This document shows positions 44,040 to 56,552 of a stretch of DNA of 64,000 nt, piece after piece. Made by a program: the position numbers and the translations under genes. Origin of the DNA: Lelliottia amnigena (lineage in GTDB: Bacteria; Pseudomonadota; Gammaproteobacteria; Enterobacterales; Enterobacteriaceae); contig LR134135.1 of NCBI GenBank assembly GCA_900635465.1, forward strand, positions 3,410,001-3,474,000. Direction: 5' to 3'. A model generated the notes under the pieces. It did no database searches, was not told the DNA's origin, and was given only the letters and a program-made list of their open reading frames with translations. How positions within the stretch are numbered: the stretch's first letter is position 1; every line of letters begins with the position of its first letter.

Positions 44040-45245
44040 ATGAACGCTTTCAGCCCTGCGCACTTTCGCGCGCAGTTTCCCGCGCTGGCCGATGCCGGTG
44101 TTTACCTTGATAGTGCCGCCACGGCCTTAAAGCCGCTGGCCGTGATCGAGGCAACACAGGATTTTTATCGTCTGAGCGCCGGAAACGTCCATCGCAGCCA
44201 GTTTGCTGAAGCCCAGCGATTGACCGCACGTTACGAAGCCGCGCGCGATCAGGTGGCTAATTTGTTAAACGCCGAAAGCGGTAAAAATATCGTCTGGACG
44301 CGCGGCACCACCGAAGCCATCAATATGGTCGCGCAATGCTACGCGCGCCCGCGCCTTAAGCCTGGCGATGAAATTATTGTCAGCGAAGCAGAACATCACG
44401 CTAACCTGGTGCCGTGGCTCATGGTGGCAGAACAAACCGGCGCGCGCGTTGTGAAGCTCCCGCTGGGGGCCGATTTCTTACCTGATATCGCGCGCTTGCC
44501 TGACCTCATCACCTCGCGCAGTCGGATTCTGGCGCTGGGGCAGATGTCTAACGTCACGGGTGGTTGCCCGGATCTCGGCCGCGCGATTGAGATTGCACAT
44601 GCAAACAACGTTGTCGTAATGGTTGACGGTGCACAGGGCGTGGTTCATTTTCCGGCCGACGTGCAAAAACTGGATATCGACTTCTACGCCTTCTCCGCTC
44701 ACAAACTCTATGGCCCAACGGGCATTGGCGCGTTGTATGGCAAACCGGAACTGTTGGCGCAAATGCCCCCCTGGTTGGGCGGTGGCAAGATGATCACCGA
44801 GGTGACGTTCGATGGGTTTAAAACGCAGGAAATACCGTATCGTCTTGAAGCCGGAACGCCAAACGTAGCGGGCGTCATTGGGTTGAGCGCCGCGCTGGAA
44901 TGGCTGGCGCAAACCGACGTCGCGCAGGCAGAAAACTGGAGTCGCGGGCTGGCAACGCTCGCAGAGGAAGAACTGAAAAAACGTCCCGGTTTTCGCTCTT
45001 TCCGCGTACAGGATTCCAGCCTGCTGGCGTTTGATTTTGCCGGAGTACATCACAGCGATATGGTAACGCTGCTCGCGGGATACGGCATCGCTTTACGCGC
45101 CGGACAGCACTGCGCCCAGCCGCTTCTCGCTGCGCTCGGTGTAACCGGAACGCTCCGCGCCTCTTTTGCTCCTTATAATACGCAAAATGACGTCGAAGCC
45201 CTCGTTGACGCCGTCGATCGCGCCCTTCAACTTCTGGTGGATTAA
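44040..45245 (+). CDS. csdA: cysteine desulfurase CsdA
   Basis: CsdA is a PLP enzyme that moves sulfur (or selenium) from cysteine to a protein persulfide and passes it to CsdE. The 401 residues equal E. coli CsdA. The PLP lysine is Lys222 in FSAHKLYG and the active-site cysteine Cys358 in RAGQHCAQP. Its TAA overlaps the csdE ATG by one base. The ATG at 44040 is used; the frame runs upstream without homology. Confidence 0.97.
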   Translation: MNAFSPAHFRAQFPALADAGVYLDSAATALKPLAVIEATQDFYRLSAGNVHRSQFAEAQRLTARYEAARDQVANLLNAESGKNIVWTRGTTEAINMVAQCYARPRLKPGDEIIVSEAEHHANLVPWLMVAEQTGARVVKLPLGADFLPDIARLPDLITSRSRILALGQMSNVTGGCPDLGRAIEIAHANNVVVMVDGAQGVVHFPADVQKLDIDFYAFSAHKLYGPTGIGALYGKPELLAQMPPWLGGGKMITEVTFDGFKTQEIPYRLEAGTPNVAGVIGLSAALEWLAQTDVAQAENWSRGLATLAEEELKKRPGFRSFRVQDSSLLAFDFAGVHHSDMVTLLAGYGIALRAGQHCAQPLLAALGVTGTLRASFAPYNTQNDVEALVDAVDRALQLLVD

Positions 45246-45691
45246 TGACAGGTTCAGCTTTAACCGGACACCCTTTCGGCAGCGTGATTACTGAAGAGAC
45301 GCTGCGACAAACGTTCGTTCCGCTCACGCAGTGGGAAGATAAATACCGCCAGCTGATTATGCTGGGCAAGCAGCTTCCGCCGCTTTCCGATGCGCTAAAA
45401 GCGCAGGCCAAAGAAATTGCAGGCTGCGAAAACCGCGTCTGGTTGGGTGCGGCAACATCAGGGAATGAACTGCATTTCTTTGGCGATAGCGAAGGACGCA
45501 TCGTGCGCGGTCTGTTGGCCGTGTTGTTAACGGCGGTGGAAGGCAAAAGCGCGGATCATCTGCTTAAAAACGATCCGCTGGCGCTTTTTGATGAGCTGGG
45601 GCTGCGTAGTCAGCTGAGCGCCTCACGCAGTCAGGGACTTGCCGCGCTGAGTGAAGCCGTGCAAAACGCGGCGCGTGAGGCTCAGGCCTGA
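45245..45691 (+). CDS. csdE: sulfur acceptor protein CsdE
   Basis: CsdE accepts sulfur from CsdA on Cys61 (in IAGCENRVW) and belongs to the SufE family. The product is 148 residues (147 in E. coli). Coupling to csdA by TAATG overlap supports a stable CsdA-CsdE pair. Its last ten bases overlap the convergent 3' end of tcdA, which works in the same pathway. Confidence 0.96.
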   Translation: MTGSALTGHPFGSVITEETLRQTFVPLTQWEDKYRQLIMLGKQLPPLSDALKAQAKEIAGCENRVWLGAATSGNELHFFGDSEGRIVRGLLAVLLTAVEGKSADHLLKNDPLALFDELGLRSQLSASRSQGLAALSEAVQNAAREAQA

Positions 45692-46488
45692 CGATTTGCT
45701 TTCGCGATCATTTTCTTGAGCGCATGCGATACCGCCACAAAACCAAAGGTCGCAGTCACCATCGTGGCTGCGCCAAATCCTGAGGCACAGTCCATTCGTT
45801 TTGGCCCTTCCGCGGTGCTTTTCATCGTGCAAACGGAGCCATCTGCCTGCGGATAAACGAGCGCTTCCGTCGAGAATACGCAGTCAACGCCCAGTTTTCC
45901 TTTACTGTTTTTCACCACGTTGAAATCGCTCTTCAGCCTCTCACGCAGTTTGGCGGCAAGAGGATCCTGAATGGTTTTCGCCAGATCGGTGACCTGGATC
46001 TGCGTAGGATCAATTTGTCCCCCCGCACCGCCCGTTGTCACCAAAGGAACTTTATAGCGGCGGCAATAAGCAATCAGGGCCGCTTTTGGACGGACACTGT
46101 CGATAGCATCGATCACATAGCTAAAACCTGCGCTCATATATTCCGCGACATTCTCTGCCGTCACAAAATCATCAATGACCGTCACACGGCATTCAGGGTT
46201 AATGAGTCGAATGCGATCGGCCATGACGTCTGATTTAGACTGCCCGACGTTATCGCGCAGCGCATGGATCTGACGATTGGTATTGGTGACGCAGACATCA
46301 TCCATATCAATCAATGTGATGGCGCCAATACCTGTGCGCGCCAGTGCTTCAGCCGCCCATGACCCAACCCCGCCAATGCCCACGACGCAGACGTGCGATT
46401 GCGCAAACAGGTGCAGAGCTTTTTCACCGTATAAACGTGCCGTACCGCCAAAGCTTTGACGCCAGGCATCGCTGATTACCACAGACAT
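45682..46488 (-). CDS. tcdA: tRNA threonylcarbamoyladenosine dehydratase
   Basis: TcdA (CsdL) uses ATP to cyclise t6A at tRNA position 37 to ct6A. The 268 residues equal E. coli. It belongs to the ThiF/E1 family: nucleotide-binding [19 protein letters not shown] sits near residue 36, then the [12 protein letters not shown] helix and a distal [14 protein letters not shown] stretch. In E. coli it works with CsdA/CsdE, and the genes are convergent here too. Confidence 0.96.
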   Translation of the reverse strand: MSVVISDAWRQSFGGTARLYGEKALHLFAQSHVCVVGIGGVGSWAAEALARTGIGAITLIDMDDVCVTNTNRQIHALRDNVGQSKSDVMADRIRLINPECRVTVIDDFVTAENVAEYMSAGFSYVIDAIDSVRPKAALIAYCRRYKVPLVTTGGAGGQIDPTQIQVTDLAKTIQDPLAAKLRERLKSDFNVVKNSKGKLGVDCVFSTEALVYPQADGSVCTMKSTAEGPKRMDCASGFGAATMVTATFGFVAVSHALKKMIAKANRQA

Positions 46489-46507
46489 AAGACCTCAGAT
46501 GTAAAAA

Positions 46508-46553
46508 GGGTGAGGACTGATCCTCACCCCGCCCTTCTCCCATAAGGAGAAGG
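46508..46553. repeat. CCTCACCC / CCTTCTCC palindrome pair between tcdA and mltA
   Basis: Two adjacent hairpins: GGGTGAGGA with TCCTCACCC (46508-46529), then CCTTCTCC with GGAGAAGG (about 46533-46553). The motifs resemble the ends of the iap-cysH element, so this is probably a short member of the same repeat class. It lies just after the mltA stop and may end its transcript. Confidence 0.7.
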
Positions 46554-46583
46554 AGGAAAACTATGTGCTCGATATTACCACAA

Positions 46584-47681
46584 TCAGCCGCTGAAAACGT
46601 TGCCTGCGCCAGGAGCTGGCTTCAACACCCACACGCGACCATAGTGGTTATACCAACCCGCGCGATGGCCCGCATCAGGACCCACGCCTTGATAAATATC
46701 GAAGTGCTGGCCTTTAATTGCGCCCCCCACGTCCAGTGCCACCATCAGGCGTAATTCATACTGACCGCTGAACTTGCCGTTGTTGTCCAGCTGTGGGACT
46801 TCTGCTAACAGCGTGGTTCCTGCTGGAATAATTGAGCGATCCGAGGCCACCGACGCGCGGCCAATTAACGGTACAGCGCTCGCGCCTTTCACAGGGGCAT
46901 AGTTTTGCGGCTTGAAGAATACGAAGGACGGGTTCTGCTCCAGCAGCTCACGCACTTCGGCTTCGCTGTGTTTTTCGCCCCACTCGCGGATCGCCTGCAT
47001 CGACATATCTTCTTTCTTTACTTCACCACGGTCGATCAGCACTTTGCCAATGCTGCGATACGCGTGACCATTTTTACCGGAGTAGCTGAAGAAGTTAAGC
47101 GGCGAGCCATCACCAAAATCAATATATCCGCTGCCCTGAACATCCATAATGAAGTTATCCATCAGGGAGTTGCTGTAGGCCAGCACATAGGTCTCGTTCA
47201 GCGCACCAGAATAGATCTCAGCGCGGGATGGCAGATGCCCACGTTTTGGAGGCATACGATAAAGAGGATACTGGAATTCGCCCTGGCGGGTGTGTCGCGC
47301 CTGGATGACCGGCGTGTAGTAACCGGTAAACTGGACGTTGCCGTAGTTATCGGCACCTTCCATCTGCCAGGCGTCAATACCGTATTGACGCATAGTGCGC
47401 GTATCGCCTCCGGCACGTAACCAGTCCTGAACGGCGTTATAGACGCTATTTTGCGAGCCATATAAACGTGGCGATGCGGTGCGGATCTGGTTGACCTGCT
47501 CAGCAAAGTCTCCGGCATTGATTGGCGCGCCGACGGCGTCTGGCTGGTTAACTAAAGAGAAAGGCTGAGAGAATTTCCCATCTTTATATTGCTGACCGCG
47601 ATCGGTCGGTTTGGAAGAGCAAGCCGCAAGAATCGCTACCATTGCGCCTGTCATCAGATACTTCGCCCAACGTCCTTTCAT
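46584..47681 (-). CDS. mltA: membrane-bound lytic murein transglycosylase A
   Basis: MltA is an outer-membrane lipoprotein that cleaves peptidoglycan to 1,6-anhydro products. The start MKGRWAKYLMT at 47681 gives 365 residues, the E. coli length. A lipoprotein signal ends in LAAC, with Cys21 as anchor. The two-domain MltA fold follows, with GYYTPVIQARHTR, the MQGSGYIDFGDG-like stretch and a distal LMVALDVGGAIKG in the region of the catalytic Asp308. Confidence 0.97.
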   Translation of the reverse strand: MKGRWAKYLMTGAMVAILAACSSKPTDRGQQYKDGKFSQPFSLVNQPDAVGAPINAGDFAEQVNQIRTASPRLYGSQNSVYNAVQDWLRAGGDTRTMRQYGIDAWQMEGADNYGNVQFTGYYTPVIQARHTRQGEFQYPLYRMPPKRGHLPSRAEIYSGALNETYVLAYSNSLMDNFIMDVQGSGYIDFGDGSPLNFFSYSGKNGHAYRSIGKVLIDRGEVKKEDMSMQAIREWGEKHSEAEVRELLEQNPSFVFFKPQNYAPVKGASAVPLIGRASVASDRSIIPAGTTLLAEVPQLDNNGKFSGQYELRLMVALDVGGAIKGQHFDIYQGVGPDAGHRAGWYNHYGRVWVLKPAPGAGNVFSG

Positions 47682-47848
47682 TATATCTCGTCTTAAAGTT
47701 GCCCTATGTCTTCTTAATGAAGATAACAAACCGCCAGAGCGAAAGAAATGTGATACCACGCCCTAAGGCCGATTTTGCGCATTAAATAACCCGAATGCGC
47801 GATGTCGTTCAAATTACATACTAATTTAACTTTTTCTTTGAAAAAGGG

Positions 47849-47876
47849 TTGCATCAAAAAGTCATCCGAGTATAGT
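47849..47876 (+). promoter_or_regulatory. promoter of the initiator tRNA cluster
   Basis: TTGCAT (47849-47854) and TATAGT (47871-47876) are 16 bp apart and end 13 bp before the first tRNA. A GC-rich stretch (GCGCATCC) lies next to the -10 box, as in stable-RNA promoters under stringent control. Confidence 0.75.
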
Positions 47877-47889
47877 GCGCATCCACGGA

Positions 47890-47966
<77 letters not shown>

Positions 47967-48025
47967 ATTAAGCCGTAAGAAGTAAAGCAGTTAGTTATTT
48001 TACTCGATGGAAGAGTAAAACCGGA

Positions 48026-48102
<77 letters not shown>

Positions 48103-48159
48103 ACTAAGCTGTAGAATAAGTAGTAAGAAGATTTACTCGATGGAAGAGTAAAAGACGGA

Positions 48160-48236
<77 letters not shown>

Positions 48237-48252
48237 ATTCTTCTAAACAATT

Positions 48253-48275
48253 GACACCCTTATGGGTGTTTTTTT
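48253..48275 (+). terminator. terminator of the tRNA-fMet operon
   Basis: ACACCC and GGGTGT close a short loop and run into seven T. It lies 16 bp after the last tRNA. Confidence 0.9.
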
Positions 48276-48329
48276 GTATCTGTCGTTTGTGATGTGATGA
48301 TTCGCCGGGCACGAACCCGGCTTTAGAAT

Positions 48330-49583
48330 CTACCCTCTTCTGGCCAACGTCGCGCCATCCGAGAAATACGCCTTTATCCCTGCCAGAATTGACTCAGCTA
48401 CTTCCTGCTGGAATTTCGCCGTCTTGAGCTTTCGCTCCTCTTCAACATTACTGATAAACGCCGTTTCGACGAGGATCGAGGGAATATCCGGGGCTTTCAA
48501 TACCGCAAACCCTGCCTGTTCCACGCTGTTCTTGTGCAGCTTGTTCACATTCCCAAGTTTACCCAACACCGCTTTACCAAATTTCAGGCTATCGGTAATG
48601 GTCAGCGATTGCACCATATCGAACAGGGTATGATCGACATAACGATCCCCGCTTTTGCTCACCCCACCGATAAGGTCAGAGGCATTTTGGGAATCCGCCA
48701 AGAATCTTGCCGCCGTACTGGTCGCCCCTTTAGTTGAGAGAGCAAACACGGACGAACCACTGGGCTGTCGGCTGGTAAAAGCATCGGCGTGAATAGAGAC
48801 AAACAGGTCTGCACGCTGCTTTTGCGCTTTAGCCACCCGCACTTTCAGCGGAATGAAAACATCTTCATTTCGCGTCATATAGGCGCGCATATTGCCTTCT
48901 TTATCGATCAGCGCTTTCAGACGCCGACCAATTTGCAGTACCACATCTTTTTCGCGCGTGCGATATTTGCCCACCGCACCGGAATCTTCTCCGCCATGTC
49001 CAGGATCGAGCATGATCACGATCGGACGATCGCGCCCTGCTTTCCCCGGCTGAGGGCCACTTTGCGCAGGCGGAACATGTCGGTCGAGATCGCCTTTGTT
49101 GTAATCCTCAAGCAGAGCCAGCAGCGGATCCTGAATATCTGTCGCATTTGACGGATAGAGATCCATCACCAGACGCTCTTTAAAACCCGCAACGGGCGCC
49201 AGCGCAAACAGTTGCGGCTTCACGTTCTGTTTCAGCTCGAACACCATTCGCACGGTTTGCGGATCAAACTGGCCAACGCGGGCAGATTTAATATAAGGAT
49301 CGTCACCGCGGATCTGCGCGCTCATGCCCTTCAGCACAGAATTCAGATTCACCCCTTCGATATCCACCACCACGCGTTCCGGGTTGCTGAGTGCAAATTG
49401 CTTATATTTCAGCACCTGATTGGACTCTACCGTCACGCGCGTATACGTCGAAGACGGCCAGACGCGCACCGCCACGACATGGCTTGCGGCGGCAAGAGCA
49501 ACCTGACTGACGCTTAGCAACCACATCGCCCCGGCCCCTTGTAACAAACGGCGGCGGCTTATTGCTGTTTTGGATCCCGACAT
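48330..49583 (-). CDS. amiC: N-acetylmuramoyl-L-alanine amidase AmiC
   Basis: AmiC splits septal peptidoglycan during daughter-cell separation, activated by NlpD. The start [15 protein letters not shown] at 49583 gives 417 residues, the E. coli length. The twin-arginine signal (SRRRLLQ) is followed by an AMIN domain and the zinc amidase_3 domain with [23 protein letters not shown] and [10 protein letters not shown]. It is divergent from argA. Confidence 0.97.
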   Translation of the reverse strand: MSGSKTAISRRRLLQGAGAMWLLSVSQVALAAASHVVAVRVWPSSTYTRVTVESNQVLKYKQFALSNPERVVVDIEGVNLNSVLKGMSAQIRGDDPYIKSARVGQFDPQTVRMVFELKQNVKPQLFALAPVAGFKERLVMDLYPSNATDIQDPLLALLEDYNKGDLDRHVPPAQSGPQPGKAGRDRPIVIMLDPGHGGEDSGAVGKYRTREKDVVLQIGRRLKALIDKEGNMRAYMTRNEDVFIPLKVRVAKAQKQRADLFVSIHADAFTSRQPSGSSVFALSTKGATSTAARFLADSQNASDLIGGVSKSGDRYVDHTLFDMVQSLTITDSLKFGKAVLGKLGNVNKLHKNSVEQAGFAVLKAPDIPSILVETAFISNVEEERKLKTAKFQQEVAESILAGIKAYFSDGATLARRG

Positions 49584-49759
49584 GCCTCTCCCGAGCAATA
49601 CATCAAATTAATTAGTAAAACGTCCAAATTGACCGAAAACTTTAACGAATGACGCATAACCTGTCATCAATAAAAGGGTAAACAATCATGCGTTAACGCA
49701 CGCATCACTCAATAAATTCTCTGGTTCCCTCAGAATTTAGGCTTGCACGCGCGGCAATA

Positions 49760-49798
49760 ATCGAATAAAAATACACAAAATACGAATAAACATTCACT
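49760..49798. promoter_or_regulatory. pair of ARG boxes (ArgR operator) for argA
   Basis: Two 18-bp sites, 49760-49777 (ATCGAATAAAAATACACA) and 49781-49798 (TACGAATAAACATTCACT), are separated by three bp. This is the usual tandem ARG-box spacing. They resemble the consensus TGAAT-(4)-ATTCA and lie 12 bp upstream of the argA start. Confidence 0.85.
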
Positions 49799-49810
49799 GA
49801 GGGTTGTGCC

Positions 49811-51142
49811 GTGGTAAAGGAACGTAGAACCGAGTTGGTCCAGGGATTTCGCCATTCCGTTCCCTACATCAATACCCATCGGGGAAAAACGTTTGTCATC
49901 ATGCTGGGTGGCGAAGCCATTGAACATGAAAACTTTTCCAGTATCGTCAATGATATCGGCCTGTTGCACAGCCTGGGCATTCGTCTGGTCGTCGTCTACG
50001 GCGCTCGACCACAGATCGACGCTAACCTTGCCGCTCATCATCACGAACCGATTTACCATAAACATACCCGCGTGACGGACGCCAAAACGCTGGAACTGGT
50101 GAAACAAGCCGCCGGACTTTTGCAGCTGGATATCACTGCACGCCTGTCAATGAGCCTCAACAATACACCGTTGCAGGGCGCTCATATTAACGTGGTCAGC
50201 GGCAATTTCATCATCTCACAGCCGCTGGGCGTGGATGACGGTGTGGATTACTGCCACAGCGGACGTATTCGTCGTATTGATGAAGAAGCGATTCATCGTC
50301 AACTGGACAGCGGCGCGATTGTCTTGATGGGTCCGGTTGCCGTTTCCGTGACGGGCGAGAGCTTCAACCTCACTTCTGAAGAGGTCGCCACTCAGCTGGC
50401 GATTAAACTCAAAGCAGAAAAGATGATTGGATTTTGCTCCTCGCAGGGTGTGTTTGATGAACAAGGGAATATTGTTTCTGAACTCTTCCCTAACGAAGCC
50501 CAGGCGCGCGTCGAAACGCTCGAAGCCGAAGGGGATTATCACTCGGGGACCGTGCGTTTCCTGCGTGGTGCGGTTAAGGCCTGTCGTAGCGGCGTACGGC
50601 GCAGCCATCTCATCAGCTATCAGGAAGACGGTGCTTTGCTGCAGGAGTTGTTCTCACGCGACGGTATCGGCACGCAGATCGTGATGGAGAGTGCAGAACA
50701 AATTCGCCGCGCCACCATTAACGATATCGGCGGCATTCTGGAGCTGATTCGCCCGCTGGAGCAACAGGGAATTTTGGTGCGCCGCTCACGCGAGCAACTG
50801 GAGATGGAAATCGACAAATTCACCATCATCCAGCGCGATAATCTGACCATCGCCTGTGCGGCGCTTTACCCCTTCCCGGAAGAAAAAATCGGTGAGATGG
50901 CCTGCGTGGCCGTCCATCCCGATTACCGCAGCTCATCGCGAGGGGAAGTCCTGCTCGAACGTGTTGCAGCGCAAGCACGACAAATTGGGTTGAGTAAGCT
51001 GTTTGTGCTCACGACGCGCAGCATTCACTGGTTCCAGGAACGCGGCTTTACGCCGGTGGATATTGATTCACTGCCTGAGAGTAAAAAAGAGATGTACAAC
51101 TATCAGCGCCGTTCAAAAGTGCTGATGGCAGACCTGGGATAA
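49811..51142 (+). CDS. argA: amino-acid N-acetyltransferase (N-acetylglutamate synthase)
   Basis: ArgA acetylates glutamate, the first step of arginine synthesis, and is feedback-inhibited by arginine. The 443 residues equal E. coli. An N-terminal amino-acid-kinase-like domain (to about 290: [31 protein letters not shown]) precedes a C-terminal GNAT domain ([20 protein letters not shown]). The start is GTG at 49811, with only a weak GAGGG/GTTG-type ribosome site. ARG boxes upstream show ArgR control. Confidence 0.97.
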   Translation: MVKERRTELVQGFRHSVPYINTHRGKTFVIMLGGEAIEHENFSSIVNDIGLLHSLGIRLVVVYGARPQIDANLAAHHHEPIYHKHTRVTDAKTLELVKQAAGLLQLDITARLSMSLNNTPLQGAHINVVSGNFIISQPLGVDDGVDYCHSGRIRRIDEEAIHRQLDSGAIVLMGPVAVSVTGESFNLTSEEVATQLAIKLKAEKMIGFCSSQGVFDEQGNIVSELFPNEAQARVETLEAEGDYHSGTVRFLRGAVKACRSGVRRSHLISYQEDGALLQELFSRDGIGTQIVMESAEQIRRATINDIGGILELIRPLEQQGILVRRSREQLEMEIDKFTIIQRDNLTIACAALYPFPEEKIGEMACVAVHPDYRSSSRGEVLLERVAAQARQIGLSKLFVLTTRSIHWFQERGFTPVDIDSLPESKKEMYNYQRRSKVLMADLG

Positions 51143-51157
51143 ACCTGCACGGTAACT

Positions 51158-51180
51158 GCCCTTTCCCATTGGGAGAGGGC
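51158..51180. repeat. GCCCTTTCCC hairpin between argA and recD
   Basis: GCCCTTTCCC and GGGAGAGGGC pair around a short ATT loop (with a G-T pair) at the convergent 3' ends of argA and recD. It resembles the CCCTCTCCC hairpins of the iap-cysH element and may end both transcripts. Confidence 0.7.
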
Positions 51181-51185
51181 GAATT

Positions 51186-53010
51186 TCAGACTGACTCAAA
51201 GATGGCGCTTAACCCACTGCGACGCTCAATGCGCGTCGTGACCGCCTGCGTCAGCACGCGTTCATCGGCGTAGAGCGATAACTGCTTACGGGCGCGGGTG
51301 ATAGCGGTGTAGACCAGTTCACGCGTAATGACCGGCGACATTTGCACAGGCAGAATCAACACCGCGTGATCAAACTCAGAACCTTGCGATTTATGCACCG
51401 TCATCGCCCATGCCGTTTCGTGTTCCGGCAAACGGCTTGGCTGGACCGATTTCACGCTGCCATCCGGCATCTGGAACCACACGCGAACCCCCTCCCCGCG
51501 ATCGAGAGCAATACCGATATCACCATTAAACAGCCCGAGAGCGCTATCGTTGCGTGAAATCATCACAGGTCGCCCTTCATACCAGCGCGAATGCGGCTGG
51601 CGGATGATTTTACGCTTCTGAGATAACGTCTGCTCCAGGCGTTCGTTAAGCCCCGTCACACCGAACGGCCCCTCACGAAGGGCACACAGGAGCTGATATT
51701 CACCGAAAGCCGCGATAACCGCTTCCGGCGATTCCTGCTGGTGAACACCGTGCAGAAAACGCTGATAACCCTGAACCGCATCTTCAAGCATCGCCAGATA
51801 CTCTTCACCCGTTTGCAGCGGCTTTTTTTCTATGTCAGCAAAAGCCCCCTTAAACACCGCGCGAATAGCATGTCGATCGCCGCGATTGACCGCCGCGGCA
51901 AGCTGGCCGATACCGGAATCACTGCCGAATCGATAGCTTTTTTGCAGTAAACACAAGCTGTCACGTAACGCGCCCGCCACCGGATCGGACGAGCCCTCAA
52001 TCGAACATCCTGTGAGTTCCGATAATTCCTGCGCGCGCGGTAACGTATAACCCGCGCTGGCGTAATGACAGATATCACCCAGCACAGCGCCCGCTTCAAC
52101 CGAGGCGAGCTGATCGCGATCGCCGAGGAAAATCACTCTGGCATGGGGCGGCAAGGCGTCGATCAGACGCGACATCATCGTCAGATCGATCATGGAGGCT
52201 TCGTCCACCACCAGCACATCCAGATGCAGCGGGTTGCCCGCGTGATAACGCAGGCGCTGGCTGCCCGGCTGGGCGCCCAGTAGACGGTGCAACGTGCTGG
52301 CTTCATTCGGGAACAAGGTGCGTTGCGCATCGTTGAGCGGGAGTTTTTGCAACGCGCCGCCCAGCGATTCTGTCAGTCGCGCAGCGGCTTTTCCGGTTGG
52401 TGCGGCCAGACGAATTCGGCATTTTTTGTTCACCCGCCATTTGAATCAGAGCGGCCAGCAATTTTGCCACCGTGGTGGTTTTACCCGTTCCTGGCCCGCC
52501 TGAAATCACGGAAATACGCCGGGTTAGCGCAACCGCCGCCGCCACTTTTTGCCAGTTCACCGACTCACTCTCATCAAATAACGCGTTCAGCGTTTGATGT
52601 AACTGGGCAGGATCGTAAGGCAACGGTTGATTTGACTCGTTGAAGAAGCGGGCAATCGCCAGCTCATTTCGCCACATGCGATTGAGATAGAGCCGCTCAG
52701 CGCACAGGATGAGCGGCGTCGGCCGATCGCCGGTGCTGACGGCATGGGATTGCAACAAGACGTCCTGCCAGTTCACCGTTTCGCCCACCAGTGCAAAGCA
52801 CGCTTGTAAGGGGGCCGGGGTTTTGTCATCGATCACCAGACGCGAGAGCGGTAAACAAACATGCCCTTCACCCGCATCCCTACTCAGAATAGCGGCGGCC
52901 AGCATGACGGCTGGCTGGTCATTGCCCGCCACCATCATGGCAAACTGTGCATCGAGTGGGCGCAAAACACGTTGTTCGACCGCCTCGAGCAGTAACGCTT
53001 GCATCGTCAT
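51186..53010 (-). CDS. recD: exonuclease V (RecBCD) alpha subunit RecD, one-base frameshift
   Basis: RecD is the 5'-3' helicase motor of RecBCD. The Walker A motif [12 protein letters not shown] and motif [12 protein letters not shown] are visible, with a distal [13 protein letters not shown]. The frame breaks in six T at 52422-52427 (plus strand); five restore [19 protein letters not shown]. Repair gives 607 residues (608 in E. coli). The ATG at 53010 overlaps the recB stop by four bases. It is the last gene of the recB-recD pair. Confidence 0.94.
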
Positions 53011-56000
53011 TCTGCCACCTCTTCCGTCCTTGCCGCGAACAGCATGTCCATTTTATCCACCAGCGCAGCGTCAGGGCGCGTTGTAAAAATCCCGGAGTGC
53101 GGATCGTTCGCGTCAATCCCTCGTAAAAATAGATAAATCACACCACCAAAATGCTGCTCGTAGGCGTAATCCGTGATGCGATGACGCAGATATCGATGGA
53201 GCGCCAACGTATAAAGCTGATATTGCAAATCATAACGGTGCGACTGCATCGCTGCGGCCATCGCCTGTTGGGTATACGCCTCGCTGCTATCGCCCAGCCA
53301 GTTGGATTTGTAATCCAGCAGGTAATAGCGACCATCATGGCGGAAAACAAGGTCGATAAAGCCTTTTAGCATGCCGCTCACCTGGCGGAAATTCAACGCC
53401 GGACACGCTTTCGACAACGGATCATATTCGCGGACAAGGCCATCCAGCGCCCCCGCCGTCAACGGACCGGCGATAGGAATATAAAATTCCATCTCTACCT
53501 GTTTTTCTTTGGCGGTGAGCTGGCTCAGAGATATACCCGATTCCGTAAGCGGCGCCTGCAAAATCGAGGTGACCCAATTTGTCAGAACAGGTTGCCAGTG
53601 CGCATCGTAACCGCCTTTTTGTAGCATCTCAGCCACCCATTCCGGCGAAACAGGTTGCGTAAAATCCAGCTCTTCAAACAGGCTGTGCAAGAATGTTCCC
53701 GGCGATGCGCCACGCGGGAATTGATGCGGCGTAAGCGCCGGTTGCTCAATCACTTCGCCGACTCCCGACGCATCCACATCGAGTTTAGGCATTAATTCTT
53801 GCGCAAAATTCTGTCCATGCTGCTGCAGCCCGGAATAGCTCGTCACGCGCCAGTCATCCACAAGCCCACGCGTAATTTGCCGCGCGCTTAAATCAGGCGC
53901 GGAGATCTCCGGTATCTGCCAGCGTGTCGAATCAATCGGCCCCGGGATCTGAAGCGCGATATTCTCATCGCACAGCGCCTCAAGGCACTGCTTAAGCCCT
54001 GCGGCATCTTTTGGCTCACCTTGCTGTATCAGGCGTCCGAGTGCGCTTTGATGAAAATCGCTTTCACCGGTTTTCTCGCCACGACGACGGAAAAGTGGCG
54101 CAACGCCAAGGCTGCAATGCCAGACAGATCGCGTTAACGCCACGTAGAGCAGGCGCAGATCTTCTGCCAGACGTTCAGCCTCCGCGAGTTCAATACTGGC
54201 GTCCGCTCGGCTGAGATCGAGAATCGCTTCAAACGAGTCACGATCGTGATAAAACGCCTGATCCTGTGCGCGATAATTCGCGATAAACGGCAGGCAAACC
54301 AGCGGATATTCCAGCCCTTTCGACTTGTGAATAGTGACAATTTTCACCAGATGCTTATCGCTTTCGAGCCGCATCTGCTGGCTGGCCGCATTACTGTTTG
54401 GATCGGCAATGTGTTGCGATAACCAGCGCACCAGCGCGTGTTCGCTTTCGAGTTGCGATCCGGCTTCCTGCAACAGTTCGCTGAGGTGCAAAATGTCAGT
54501 CAGACGCCGCTCACCACCGGAAGTCGCCAGCATATTTTCAGCGACGTGGCGCTGAGACATCAGTTCACGCAGCATGGCCATCACGCCGCGCTTTAACCAG
54601 CGCTCGCGGTAATGGACAAATTCTTCGACAACCGTGTCCCATGCCGCTTCATCATTATTCAGCGCATCAATGTCTCGTGCGTTGAGGCCCAACATGGAGC
54701 TTGCCAGCGCGCTACGCAGCGTACTCTCGCGCTCGGGCGTTAACACAGCCTGCAGCAGCCACAGCATCTCCTGCGCCTCAAGGGTTTCAAAAACGCTGTC
54801 GCGGTTGGATAAATACACCGAGGGAATATCAAGTAATGTGAGCGCGTCACGAATCAGCGACGCCTCCTGTCGACTGCGAACCAGCACGGTAATGTCTGAA
54901 GCGCTAACCGGCTTTGCAGTTTCACCTTTCCACAGTAACGCTTCGCCACGCACGCCGGCGCTTAGCCAATCGCGGATCTGCGCCGCGCATTGCTGAGCCA
55001 TCGCGTTCTGATAGTCGCTGACGCCACAGCCTTCGCCATTCATCAGCCAGAAGGTCATGGCCGGCTGGTTTTTTCCCTGATATTCGAAGCGAAGAGCGCT
55101 ATTTTGCGGTGCGGACTTAACGGGAGAGAATGGAATTTCCTTGAACATAAAGGCCGCATCCATCCGCTCAAAAAGGGTATTTACGCTGGCGACCATACCG
55201 GGCGCTGAACGCCAGTTAGTGTCGAGGGTGTAATGCGCCTCGACCTCGCTACGCGCCTTCATGTAGGTGAAAATATCCGCGCCGCGAAAAGCATAAATCG
55301 CCTGTTTGGGGTCGCCAATCAGGAGTAGCGCGGTATCAGGTTGCTTGCGCCAGATCCGACGGAAAATGCGATATTGCTGTGGGTCGGTATCCTGGAATTC
55401 GTCGATCATCGCCACCGGGAACCGGGTGCGGATCGCAGCAGCCAGCGCCTCACCATTTTCGCTGCTCAGTGCCGTATCCAGTCGGCTCAGCATGTCGTCG
55501 AATCCCAGTTCTCCACGACGATTTTTCTCACGTGCGACCGCTTCACGGATCTCGGCCATGGCGCGCGTGATCATCAGATCATTCAGCGTAAGCGGCTGCG
55601 ATAGCAGGGTTTCGATGGCAACAAACAAGGGGTGTTCCGGCACAACGCCGTCGGCTTTGGTGCGCTCTGCCAGAAAGTTCTGGGAAAATTTTTCAAGCGC
55701 GTCAGGTAGCTGGTATCCGCGCGTCTCTTCCTGCGCCCAGGCGCTGATTTTTTCGATCCATTTCGCCTGATTGCCACGGTTAAACTTACGCCGATCGATG
55801 CCCGAGTTTTCAATAATGCTGTCGATTTCCCCCACCGAATCGCACCATTTTTGCTTCAGGGTGGCAATCAACGACACGATTTTTTCGTGCCGTTCAGCAA
55901 GCGTTTCGTCCGCATGAGGCGGGGATTTGATGACGGGCGCTTCACCTTGAAGATAGCGATCGATAGAGCGCAGAAGATCCTCTGGCCCCTTCCACAAGGC

Positions 56001-56552
56001 ATGTACCGCTTCGGCAATATCGCGCGGCAACGGATAGCAATGACGCCGCCAATAATCCGCGCAGGCCTGGTAACGAAGCGCCGATTCATCTTCGATGAGC
56101 TGTTGCTCAAAGAGCATGCCGGATTCAAACGCATTCAAACTCAACATGCGCTGACAAAAACCGTGAATGGTAAAGACGGCGGCTTCATCCATTTGCCGCT
56201 CGGCCAGCAACAGCCACTGCGCCGCCTGCTGCTTGTCGACGATCTCTTCAAGCAGGCGCAGATAGAGAGGATTATCGGTACTCTGGCGCAGACAGGCGAT
56301 ACGCAGTTCATGGATATTAGCGCGTATACGCCCGCGCAGCTCGGCAGTCGCGGCCTCGGTAAACGTCACGACCAGCAGATCTTCCACGCTAAGGGGGCGT
56401 GAAAAAGCCGCATTGCCGCCCAAGCCTAAAAGCAAGCGCAGATAGAGAGCAGCAATGGTGTACGTTTTTCCCGTTCCCGCTGAGGCTTCAATCAATAGTT
56501 CACCTTGTAGCGGCAAACGTAAGGGATCAAGGGACTCAGCGGTATCGGTCAT
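53007..56552 (-). CDS. recB: exonuclease V (RecBCD) beta subunit RecB
   Basis: RecB is the 3'-5' helicase and the sole nuclease of RecBCD. The start [14 protein letters not shown] at 56552 has a GGAG site eight bases upstream and gives 1181 residues (1180 in E. coli). Walker A is [11 protein letters not shown] near residue 25, motif [10 protein letters not shown], and the C-terminal nuclease has [12 protein letters not shown] (Asp1080, Lys1082 by E. coli). It overlaps the ptrA end by 17 bp and the recD start by four. Confidence 0.98.
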   Translation of the reverse strand: MTDTAESLDPLRLPLQGELLIEASAGTGKTYTIAALYLRLLLGLGGNAAFSRPLSVEDLLVVTFTEAATAELRGRIRANIHELRIACLRQSTDNPLYLRLLEEIVDKQQAAQWLLLAERQMDEAAVFTIHGFCQRMLSLNAFESGMLFEQQLIEDESALRYQACADYWRRHCYPLPRDIAEAVHALWKGPEDLLRSIDRYLQGEAPVIKSPPHADETLAERHEKIVSLIATLKQKWCDSVGEIDSIIENSGIDRRKFNRGNQAKWIEKISAWAQEETRGYQLPDALEKFSQNFLAERTKADGVVPEHPLFVAIETLLSQPLTLNDLMITRAMAEIREAVAREKNRRGELGFDDMLSRLDTALSSENGEALAAAIRTRFPVAMIDEFQDTDPQQYRIFRRIWRKQPDTALLLIGDPKQAIYAFRGADIFTYMKARSEVEAHYTLDTNWRSAPGMVASVNTLFERMDAAFMFKEIPFSPVKSAPQNSALRFEYQGKNQPAMTFWLMNGEGCGVSDYQNAMAQQCAAQIRDWLSAGVRGEALLWKGETAKPVSASDITVLVRSRQEASLIRDALTLLDIPSVYLSNRDSVFETLEAQEMLWLLQAVLTPERESTLRSALASSMLGLNARDIDALNNDEAAWDTVVEEFVHYRERWLKRGVMAMLRELMSQRHVAENMLATSGGERRLTDILHLSELLQEAGSQLESEHALVRWLSQHIADPNSNAASQQMRLESDKHLVKIVTIHKSKGLEYPLVCLPFIANYRAQDQAFYHDRDSFEAILDLSRADASIELAEAERLAEDLRLLYVALTRSVWHCSLGVAPLFRRRGEKTGESDFHQSALGRLIQQGEPKDAAGLKQCLEALCDENIALQIPGPIDSTRWQIPEISAPDLSARQITRGLVDDWRVTSYSGLQQHGQNFAQELMPKLDVDASGVGEVIEQPALTPHQFPRGASPGTFLHSLFEELDFTQPVSPEWVAEMLQKGGYDAHWQPVLTNWVTSILQAPLTESGISLSQLTAKEKQVEMEFYIPIAGPLTAGALDGLVREYDPLSKACPALNFRQVSGMLKGFIDLVFRHDGRYYLLDYKSNWLGDSSEAYTQQAMAAAMQSHRYDLQYQLYTLALHRYLRHRITDYAYEQHFGGVIYLFLRGIDANDPHSGIFTTRPDAALVDKMDMLFAARTEEVAE